A stretch of 12,535 bases of DNA, from contig JAUXDG010000060.1 in NCBI GenBank assembly GCA_030618475.1, positions 1 through 12,535 on the forward strand, in the 5' to 3' direction. The position numbers and the translations under genes were made by a program. Below the pieces are notes generated by a model. That model searched no databases and was not told where the DNA came from. It saw only the letters and a list, made by a program, of their open reading frames with translations. This DNA comes from Gammaproteobacteria bacterium. GTDB taxonomy: Bacteria > Pseudomonadota > Gammaproteobacteria > DSM-19610. This document shows positions 7,216 to 12,535 of the stretch, piece by piece. Numbering within the stretch: the stretch's first letter is position 1; every line of letters begins with the position of its first letter.

Positions 7216-9213
7216 ATGAAAATAACAAGAATCCTTACTAACGCACTGATAGTTACATGTTATTTATCGTATCCACAGCTGGCCCAGGCTGCCAAGGGGA
7301 TGCTGTTTGAAAAAATCCGGGCTGTGCAGGCTGATCGGGGAACGCAACAAGCCCGCAAAATGGCAGAGAACTTCGGGTTTCTGGTTCGCGAAGAACGGGG
7401 TATACCCCTGTTACCGGTCATCGTTGATCGAAGCGCTCTACCCGCCACACTCAACGCCACCCTTAAAGCGCTTGGCGGCCGGGTCGACGCCAGTTCCCGG
7501 TCCTATACGCGTCTTCTGGTACCGTTTCCACGCCTGCAGCAGCTGAGCACCGCATTCCCTAATCTGCCGTTAAGCACCCCGTTCCCTGTGCAACCGGTGT
7601 ATGGATTGGGCACCATCGTTGCCGAAAGCGTCCCGCTGACGGCTGCCGATGGTTACCAGGCCGGCAACCTGACCGGCGCGGGTGTCCGCGTCGCCGTGGT
7701 TGATCTGGGTTTTTCAAACCTCAGCAACGCCATCGGTCAAGGTGAGTTGCCGGCAGGTGCCTGTAATGGCGACCATAGCGTGGATTATACTGGAACAGGG
7801 CTCGAGTCAGGCACGGTACACGGCACTGGGGTCGCTGAACACGTCATTGATATGGCCCCGGGTGTGGAACTCTATTGCCTGAGGGTCAGCGACCGGGTGG
7901 GCCTTGAGAATGCCGCCAATTACATTCGCAGCAACAATATTCAGATTGCCAATCATTCGGTCGGCTGGGTTCTGGCAAGTTATTACGACGATAGCGGGCT
8001 GATAAATGGCATCATCAATGATTCTTACGATATGGACGGTATTTTCTGGACGGTTTCCTCCGGAAACGCCGCACGTCAGCACTGGCGTGGCAACTGGCTG
8101 GATGCAGATGGTGATAACCTGCTGGAGTTCAGTGGTGGTGATGAGGGCATGGGACTGGTCGACAAATCCGGCACCGTTACCGTTTTCCTGAACTGGAATC
8201 AATACGGCATCAATAACAAAACGAATCTGGACCTGTATGTTTATGATAAAAACAACAATGCCGTTGCAACCAGCACCGTCGCAAACCGATTCACTGATCC
8301 GGCTGAAGCAGTCAACTTTACCTTTCAGTCCAGCGCAGCACCCTACCACGTACAAGTGCAGCGGGTAAGCGGCAGCACCGCCAACCTGGATATTACCCTG
8401 TTCAGCTTTGACCATAACTTCGAGTACCCGGTCGCATCATCCAGCCTCATGGACCCGGCCAGCGCACACGGCGCTTTCACCGTCGGTGCCGTCAATCAGA
8501 CGGTCTGGCAAAACCCGAGTCCTGCGATTCGTGGCTACTCCAGCCAGGGGCCAAGCACCGATGGCCGCCAGAAACCGGATCTGGTGGCACCCGATGGCAC
8601 GGCCAGCCTGACCTATGGTGTGTCCAGCGGCACATCGTTCAGTGCCCCGACCACCGCCGGTACCGCCGCACTCTTGCTGCAGGAAACTCCCGCGCTGAAC
8701 GCCGTTACTCTGGTTAATACCCTGAGAAACGAGGCGATCGACGTCGGGAGCGCCGGGCTCGATCCTGTCTATGGCGCCGGCAAGCTGCAACTGCCATTGA
8801 TCGACTCTGATGGTGACGGTTTATCCAACGTTGAAGAAATCCAGCTCGGCACCGACGCCCTTGACGCCGATACGGATGACGACGGTTTGAGCGATTTCAA
8901 TGAAGACAGAACGCATGGCACAGACCCTCTGGATAGCGATACTGACGCCGACGGGCTGAATGACTTCGATGAAGTTGTTACCTATGACACCGATCCGCTG
9001 ATTTCCAACCGTGGCGACCTGGCACCACGAAGTGCACCGGATGACAAGATCAATGCCGGTGATTACCTGGTTTTAAACAGGCTTGTCAGCCAATTGATCC
9101 CTGCAACAGAGACGGAGATGACGCTTGGGGATATGAATAACAATGGCAACCTGGACAGCGGTGATCTCGTGTTAATGACGCGTGTTATCCAGGGACAGAT
9201 CCCGATGCCCTGA
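7216..9213 (+). CDS. Secreted S8 (subtilisin-like) serine protease with TSP3 repeats and dockerin-like C-terminus
   Basis: This is an exported subtilase. The start is taken at ATG 7216 (665 aa) because MKITR plus a hydrophobic stretch ending in AQA makes a standard Sec signal peptide; ATG 7201 would add five residues. Numbered from 7216, the triad is D163 (VAVVDLG), H202 (VHGTGVAEH) and S474 (SSGTSFSAP), with oxyanion N284 (VSSGN). About 190 residues separate N284 and S474. Much of this is an inserted, probably beta-sandwich segment (VTVFLNWNQYG, LDLYVYDKNNN, YHVQVQRVSG) resembling PPC-type domains. Residues about 80-120 may belong to a propeptide. After the catalytic domain come three acidic calcium-binding TSP3-type repeats (about 530-597, DSDGDGLSN, DTDDDGLSD, DTDADGLND), then a dockerin-like pair (KINAGDYLVLNRL and GDMNNNGNLDSGDL) to the C-terminus. 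There is no PEP-CTERM or membrane anchor. A nutritional or cell-surface role is inferred; the substrate is unknown. Confidence 0.93.
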   Translation: MKITRILTNALIVTCYLSYPQLAQAAKGMLFEKIRAVQADRGTQQARKMAENFGFLVREERGIPLLPVIVDRSALPATLNATLKALGGRVDASSRSYTRLLVPFPRLQQLSTAFPNLPLSTPFPVQPVYGLGTIVAESVPLTAADGYQAGNLTGAGVRVAVVDLGFSNLSNAIGQGELPAGACNGDHSVDYTGTGLESGTVHGTGVAEHVIDMAPGVELYCLRVSDRVGLENAANYIRSNNIQIANHSVGWVLASYYDDSGLINGIINDSYDMDGIFWTVSSGNAARQHWRGNWLDADGDNLLEFSGGDEGMGLVDKSGTVTVFLNWNQYGINNKTNLDLYVYDKNNNAVATSTVANRFTDPAEAVNFTFQSSAAPYHVQVQRVSGSTANLDITLFSFDHNFEYPVASSSLMDPASAHGAFTVGAVNQTVWQNPSPAIRGYSSQGPSTDGRQKPDLVAPDGTASLTYGVSSGTSFSAPTTAGTAALLLQETPALNAVTLVNTLRNEAIDVGSAGLDPVYGAGKLQLPLIDSDGDGLSNVEEIQLGTDALDADTDDDGLSDFNEDRTHGTDPLDSDTDADGLNDFDEVVTYDTDPLISNRGDLAPRSAPDDKINAGDYLVLNRLVSQLIPATETEMTLGDMNNNGNLDSGDLVLMTRVIQGQIPMP

Positions 9214-9222
9214 CAAATGCTC

Positions 9223-9690
9223 CTAATCCAGACTCAATGCCAGCAAAATCGCGTCTTCCCGCCCTTCATCGGCCGGATAGTAGTTCCGCCGTACACCGAT
9301 CTCGTTAAACCCCAGTTTCTCATACAGGCTTATGGCCGGTTTGTTCGTGGGGCGCACTTCCAGCATGACGATATCGGCATCATGGCGGCGTGCCAGTTGC
9401 AGGAAGTGCTTCATCAGCTTGCTGCCAATACCCTGCCCCTGTAACTCGGGGCGCACCGTGACATTCAGAATATGCGATTCACCGGCGGCAACACTCATCA
9501 CACCATAGCCCTGAATGTCGCCATCAACTTCATAACACCAGCAACAATAGCCCACGCGCAGACAGTCGCGGAAAATACCCTGCGTCCAGGGGTAATCATA
9601 GGCGCGGGGTTCGATTTCCATCACCGCGTCGAGATCCGCCATCGCCAGCGGCCTTATTCCTGAGCCCTGCCCGGCGAGTATGGCACTCAT
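9223..9690 (-). CDS. rimI: Ribosomal protein S18-alanine N-acetyltransferase RimI
   Basis: This is a GNAT-fold acetyltransferase of 155 aa. RimI transfers acetyl from acetyl-CoA to the N-terminal alanine of ribosomal protein S18 in the cytoplasm. Seen: the N-terminal IRPLAMADLDAVMEIE, the PW motif (YDYPWTQGIF), the acetyl-CoA-binding RPELQGQGIGSKLM loop (motif A), and the C-terminal family signature SLYEKLGFNEIGVRRNYY with the tyrosines typical of RimI. Its ATG overlaps the stop of the uracil-DNA glycosylase gene by 4 bases (ATGA type), which indicates translational coupling. The rimI-udg pairing is familiar in gammaproteobacteria and supports RimI over a generic GNAT. It converges on the protease gene with only 9 bases between the stop codons. 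Confidence 0.92.
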   Translation of the reverse strand: MSAILAGQGSGIRPLAMADLDAVMEIEPRAYDYPWTQGIFRDCLRVGYCCWCYEVDGDIQGYGVMSVAAGESHILNVTVRPELQGQGIGSKLMKHFLQLARRHDADIVMLEVRPTNKPAISLYEKLGFNEIGVRRNYYPADEGREDAILLALSLD

Positions 9691-10430
9691 ACCTGCTCCT
9701 GCAGGGTCTCAACTGCCAGCTGCAGGTCCTGCCAGGCCTTACGCTTTTCTACCGGTGAACGCAGCAGATAGGCCGGGTGATAGGTCGCGATCAGTGGAAT
9801 GCCGGTATCCCGGAACTGATGCACCCTGCCACGCAGCTGGCCAATAGGCGTTTCGGTGTTAAGCAGGTTTTGTGCTGCAATTCGGCCCAGCGCGAGAATC
9901 AGCCTGGGTTGAATCAATTCAATCTGCCGCATCAGATAGGGTTCGCAACAGACAACCTCTTGCGGCCGAGGATCACGGTTACCGGGTGGGCGGCATTTGA
10001 GAATATTGGCGATGTATATCTGCTCACGCTGCAGCCCAATGGCCTGCAACATGGCATTCAGCAACTGGCCGGCACGACCGACAAACGGTTCACCCTGCTG
10101 ATCCTCATCCCGGCCCGGAGCTTCGCCAATCAGCAGCCAGTCTGCATTCCGGTTACCGACACCGAACACAGACTGGGTACGACTGGTGTGCAAGTCGCAA
10201 AGGGTACACACCTTAACCCTGGCTCGCAGCGTTTCCCAATCAAACCCCGAGACTGCGGATTGTCCGGGTATATCAGCTGGCGAAGCATCCATCCCTGCGA
10301 CTTCAGCAATGTTCTGTTCAACGGCAAGCGGCTCAATAGCGGAGTTCCGCAAATCCCACGCCTGAATACCCATGGCTTCCAGATACTGAAGCTGTCGCTT
10401 GCGAGTTTCCAATGACGAACCTGCGCCCAT
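9687..10430 (-). CDS. Family 4 (iron-sulfur) uracil-DNA glycosylase
   Basis: Excises uracil from DNA as the first step of base excision repair. Older annotations call it phage SPO1 DNA polymerase-related. Numbering from GTG 10445: four cysteines suit the family [4Fe-4S] cluster (C80 and C83 in CTLC, C151 in KCRPPGNR, C166/C167 in VVCCEPY). The active-site motif is GEAPGRDEDQQG (about 107-118) and the second catalytic motif is TYHPAYLLRSP (about 221-231). The N-terminal KRQLQYLEAMGIQAW is characteristic of the proteobacterial branch. Three start codons cluster here: GTG 10445 and ATG 10442, which overlap the leuA end, and ATG 10430, which lies four bases after the leuA stop. ATG 10430 is preferred because a GAGGTG element precedes it and the extra residues MMCRA look unlike the family; this choice is uncertain. 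It is the middle gene of leuA-udg-rimI. Confidence 0.9.
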   Translation of the reverse strand: MGAGSSLETRKRQLQYLEAMGIQAWDLRNSAIEPLAVEQNIAEVAGMDASPADIPGQSAVSGFDWETLRARVKVCTLCDLHTSRTQSVFGVGNRNADWLLIGEAPGRDEDQQGEPFVGRAGQLLNAMLQAIGLQREQIYIANILKCRPPGNRDPRPQEVVCCEPYLMRQIELIQPRLILALGRIAAQNLLNTETPIGQLRGRVHQFRDTGIPLIATYHPAYLLRSPVEKRKAWQDLQLAVETLQEQV

Positions 10431-10434
10431 CGCT

Positions 10435-11982
10435 CTACACATCACCTCGTTGCGGATGTTCCCGATCTTTCGGCTGGATAATTTTATTCAAGGCATTCAC
10501 ATAAGCACGTACCGAGGCGATGACAATATCCGTATCGGCACCCTGGCCATTGACAATATGCCCGGCTTTCTCGAGACGAACCGTGACTTCACCCTGCGCA
10601 TCGGTACCACTGGTAATGTTATTCACTGAATACAACTGCAATTCGGTACCACTGGCGACGATGGTCTCAATGGCCTTGAAGGCTGCATCCACAGGACCAC
10701 CACCCGGTGCACTGGCCTGATGCTCTTCCCCATTGATGTTCAGGGTAATATCAGCATTCGGGGTTTCACCGGTTTCGGAACACACTTTGAGCGATACCAG
10801 TTTGAATTGCTCGTTAACAGCATCCAGATTGGCTTCTGTCACCAGGGCCTGGAGATCTTCATCGTAGATTTCATGCTTTTTATCGGCGAGGTCCTTGAAT
10901 CGAGAAAAGGCTTCATTCAACGCTTCTTCCGAATCAAAGCTGATCCCCAACGCTTCCAGGTGGGAACGCAAGGCATTACGACCGGAATGCTTGCCCAGCA
11001 CAATCCGGTTGGCCGCCCAACCGACGTCCTGGGCGCGCATGATTTCGTAAGTCTCGCGACTCTTGAGCACACCATCCTGGTGAATACCGGATTCATGCGC
11101 AAAGGCATTGGCGCCGACAATGGCCTTGTTGGGTTGCACCGCAAAACCGGTAATGCCCGACACCAGACGGGACGTGGGTACAATCTGGGTGGTGTCCAGT
11201 CGCGTTTCGCAAGGGAAAACATCCCGTCGTGTACGGACCGTCATCACCACTTCTTCGAGCGATGCGTTCCCCGCACGCTCTCCCAGGCCATTGATGGTAC
11301 ATTCGACCTGGCGGGCACCGTTCAACACCGCGGATAAGGAATTGGCGACCGCCAGGCCCAGGTCATTGTGGCAATGCACCGAAAACACGGCCTTGTCTGA
11401 ATTCGGCACGCGCTCAATCAGAGCCTCGATCAAATCGCCAAACTGATGAGGAAGGTTGTATCCCACGGTATCCGGAATATTCACCGTTGTGGCACCGGCG
11501 TCGATCACAGCTTCCAACACCCGGCAAAGAAAATCGAGCTCCGAACGGCCCGCGTCCTCGGGTGAAAACTCAACATTGTCGGTGTACTTGCAGGCACGCC
11601 TTACCGCCTTGACCGCCTGCTCCAGCACCTGATCCGGCTGCATACGCAATTTCATTTTCATATGAATCGGAGAGGTGGCAATAAAAGTATGAATACGCGC
11701 CGCGACTGCATCTTGAAGCGCCTCACCGGCACGATCGATGTCGCGGTCCAGGGCGCGGGCAAGACCGCATACTGTCGAGTCTTTGACTGCTCGTGCCACC
11801 GCCTGTACGGCATCGAAATCGCCGGGACTGGCAATGGGAAAACCCGCCTCGATAACATCCACCTTCATGCGTTCCAGCGACTTGGCGATACGGACCTTTT
11901 CGTCTTTGGTCATGGACGCGCCGGGACTCTGTTCCCCGTCACGCAAGGTGGTATCAAATATAATTAAACGATCGCTGCTCAT
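10435..11982 (-). CDS. leuA: 2-isopropylmalate synthase
   Basis: First committed enzyme of leucine biosynthesis: condenses acetyl-CoA with 2-oxoisovalerate to give 2-isopropylmalate, and is normally feedback-inhibited by leucine. 515 aa, the usual length of the bacterial LeuA type. Seen: DTTLRDGEQSPG with catalytic R14 and metal ligand D10, the TIM-barrel metal motif HCHNDLG (H203, H205), GLGERAGNA with ligand N239, and HESGIHQDGVLK in the linker region. A C-terminal LeuA regulatory domain (about 385-500) includes TPNADITLNINGEEH and GGGPVDAAFKA. A good Shine-Dalgarno (TGGAGC) precedes ATG 11982. The gene leads a tight cluster with the uracil-DNA glycosylase gene and rimI. Upstream are a strong sigma-70 promoter, a long leader and a leucine-rich leader ORF, so leucine-responsive attenuation is likely. 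leuB, leuC and leuD are not in the window. Confidence 0.97.
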   Translation of the reverse strand: MSSDRLIIFDTTLRDGEQSPGASMTKDEKVRIAKSLERMKVDVIEAGFPIASPGDFDAVQAVARAVKDSTVCGLARALDRDIDRAGEALQDAVAARIHTFIATSPIHMKMKLRMQPDQVLEQAVKAVRRACKYTDNVEFSPEDAGRSELDFLCRVLEAVIDAGATTVNIPDTVGYNLPHQFGDLIEALIERVPNSDKAVFSVHCHNDLGLAVANSLSAVLNGARQVECTINGLGERAGNASLEEVVMTVRTRRDVFPCETRLDTTQIVPTSRLVSGITGFAVQPNKAIVGANAFAHESGIHQDGVLKSRETYEIMRAQDVGWAANRIVLGKHSGRNALRSHLEALGISFDSEEALNEAFSRFKDLADKKHEIYDEDLQALVTEANLDAVNEQFKLVSLKVCSETGETPNADITLNINGEEHQASAPGGGPVDAAFKAIETIVASGTELQLYSVNNITSGTDAQGEVTVRLEKAGHIVNGQGADTDIVIASVRAYVNALNKIIQPKDREHPQRGDV

Positions 11983-12104
11983 GTTCTGCTCCAGTGCGGC
12001 CGGTGCCGCCTACCGCGCGCTCAGCATAGCAAAGCGTACGCCGGTTGCGCATCAACTTCATTTGTAATATCGGGATGTTGCGTTTCGCCTCGCCAGGCAG
12101 AGTA

Positions 12105-12206
12105 TCAGCCGCCGAGCGGCAGCAGCAGTAGTAGTGCAGACAGCAGCGACAGCCCACGGGGATTCCGGGCTGGGGACATGGAATTCTTGTCGCTGAACTG
12201 ATTCAT
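12105..12206 (-). CDS. Putative leucine-rich leader peptide (leuA attenuator, leuL-like)
   Basis: A 33-codon ORF between the predicted leuA promoter and leuA, on the same strand. It starts at ATG 12206, about 22 nt after the predicted transcription start, and ends at TGA 12107-12105, 122 nt before the leuA ATG. The C-terminal half reads GLSLLSALLLLLPLGG: nine leucine codons, five of them consecutive and two of those the uncommon CTA. An internal ATG at 12179 would give a 24-residue version. Neither start has a strong Shine-Dalgarno. Known leucine operon leader peptides, such as E. coli LeuL, also have a short run of leucine codons where ribosome stalling controls leuA expression. The function is inferred from composition and position. 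The run could also arise from CTG-type triplet repetition, so certainty is moderate. Confidence 0.6.
   Translation of the reverse strand: MNQFSDKNSMSPARNPRGLSLLSALLLLLPLGG
12108..12120 (-). other. GC-rich hairpin at the end of the leader ORF
   Basis: In the leuA leader RNA, GCCGC and GCGGC pair around a 3-base TCG loop, covering the last codons of the leader ORF up to its stop. There is no U-run, so it is not itself a terminator. A ribosome stalled on the leucine codons would sit next to or over it, which suits a pause or switch hairpin. The structure is seen in the sequence; the role is inferred. Confidence 0.4.
12150..12172 (-). other. Hairpin within the leader ORF (CAGCCC/GGGCTG)
   Basis: Six perfect base pairs (CAGCCC with GGGCTG) around an 11-base loop, over roughly codons 12-20 of the leucine-rich ORF and just before its leucine run. 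It could be an early leader hairpin melted by the translating ribosome. It is short and may be incidental. Confidence 0.3.
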
Positions 12207-12255
12207 AAACTGACTATCGGTAATATTAATTACAACTATAGTCTGCCTGGGGACA
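12170..12255. repeat. Pair of CTGGGGACA direct repeats
   Basis: Two identical 9-base copies on the plus strand, at 12170-12178 and 12247-12255, each followed within a dozen bases by AATTC. The right copy continues as CTGGGGACAGATTT, a sequence resembling the flanking repeats often seen at REP-associated (RAYT) transposase elements (from general knowledge). No transposase gene is present. One copy lies in the leuA promoter spacer and the other in the leader ORF. They may be an element remnant, paired operator sites, or chance. Confidence 0.4.
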
Positions 12256-12263
12256 GATTTCAA
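12235..12263 (-). promoter_or_regulatory. Sigma-70 promoter for leuA
   Basis: On the minus strand, -35 TTGAAA (12263-12258) and -10 TATAGT (12240-12235) each match consensus at five of six bases and are separated by the optimal 17 bases. The predicted start is near 12228, giving a leader of about 245 nt before leuA that holds the leucine-rich ORF. The spacer carries a CTGGGGACA repeat copy (plus-strand reading). This is the best sigma-70 match seen in the window. Confidence 0.75.
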
Positions 12264-12286
12264 TTCCAGGCCACCGCCATTCGGTC

Positions 12287-12317
12287 AAAAAAAACGGGGT
12301 CTTTCCAGACCCCGTTT
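12287..12317 (-). terminator. Rho-independent terminator of the PEP-CTERM gene
   Basis: A perfect 11-bp stem (AAACGGGGTCT at 12292-12302 with AGACCCCGTTT at 12307-12317) encloses a 4-base loop. In the leftward transcript the stem runs into eight consecutive U residues (plus-strand A-run 12287-12294). It lies 22 bases after the stop codon of the PEP-CTERM gene and insulates leuA from read-through. Confidence 0.9.
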
Positions 12318-12338
12318 CGATTCAAGCGTAAATAACAG

Positions 12339-12535
12339 TTAGCTCCTGCGCCGTGCCAGGGCAATCAACCCCATCAGACCGGAGCCGAATAACCAGACAG
12401 CGGCCGGAACCGGGACCTCGCTTACGCCGGTGCCCGGCCCCCCTGCATTGGTGCCCAGTAACGCAATCTCTATGTCGTACTCGCCCTGGCTCATACTGAC
12501 CAGGTATTCCTCGACACGGCGTGCATCGAGTCTTT
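12339..12535 (-). CDS. PEP-CTERM sorting domain protein (partial, C-terminal 64 residues)
   Basis: Only the C-terminal end is in the window; the gene enters from the right edge and stops at TAA 12341-12339. The tail is a textbook PEP-CTERM signal: VPVPAAVWLFGSG, a short hydrophobic helix (LMGLIALA), then the basic cluster RRRS at the terminus. Such tails are known to direct secreted proteins to exosortase, which processes them at the cell envelope, often in exopolysaccharide-producing Gram-negatives. The upstream part (RLDARRVEEYLVSMSQGEYD and following) ends in a Gly/Thr-rich linker, GTNAGGPGTG, and has no motif that identifies its function. A strong terminator follows. The organism should encode an exosortase elsewhere. 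Confidence 0.85.
   Translation of the reverse strand, partial: RLDARRVEEYLVSMSQGEYDIEIALLGTNAGGPGTGVSEVPVPAAVWLFGSGLMGLIALARRRS

Noticed and set aside
11954..12157. A 67-codon minus-strand ORF with a striking Cys-rich start (MGCRCCLHYYCCC)
   Set aside because: It is an alternative frame of the CTG-type triplets that encode the leucine run of the leader ORF, begins at GTG inside it, and runs into the leuA start region. The Cys codons are a frame artefact.
12220..12233. AT-rich palindrome GTAATATTAATTAC near the leuA transcription start
   Set aside because: It could be an operator, but AT-rich dyads of this length are common by chance and no matching regulator or second copy is visible.
1..12535. 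tRNA, rRNA, CRISPR array, intact insertion sequence or phage genes
   Set aside because: None seen; the gaps between genes are short and are explained by promoters, the leuA leader and one terminator.

Overview
The window looks like the chromosome of a free-living gammaproteobacterium. The evidence is the gene content (RF3, a LeuA/UDG/RimI cluster, an assimilatory NirB/NarK locus with a Ser/Thr kinase-phosphatase), even coding density with moderately high G+C, sigma-54 promoters, and a PEP-CTERM protein at the right edge. No phage genes, intact insertion sequence, tRNA, rRNA or CRISPR array is visible.

Left block (1-5447): a nitrate/nitrite assimilation divergon. nirB (large subunit of NAD(P)H nitrite reductase, C-terminus cut off by the window) reads leftward. 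A NarK-type nitrate/nitrite transporter and, 10 bases after it, a fused PP2C phosphatase/protein kinase read rightward. The 445-base intergenic region has two nearly identical sigma-54 (-24/-12) promoters, one facing each way, and between them a GCAC-N7-GTGC palindrome that fits an NtrC enhancer. The architecture predicts that nitrite reductase, transporter and kinase/phosphatase are all switched on by nitrogen limitation.

Middle block (5483-9213): prfC (peptide chain release factor 3), leftward and convergent with the kinase gene. Then a rightward gene for a secreted S8 subtilisin-like protease with a domain inserted in its catalytic core, calcium-binding TSP3-type repeats and a dockerin-like tail.

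Right block (9223-12338): a leftward cluster leuA - uracil-DNA glycosylase (family 4) - rimI with very tight or overlapping junctions. Upstream of leuA there is a near-consensus sigma-70 promoter followed by an unusually long leader of about 245 nt. The leader has a 33-codon ORF with nine leucine codons, five of them consecutive. This looks like a leucine attenuation leader peptide and is the least obvious regulatory feature here.

Right edge (12339-12535): the C-terminal end of a leftward PEP-CTERM (VPxPA-type) protein, followed by a strong intrinsic terminator. This implies that the organism has an exosortase system elsewhere.
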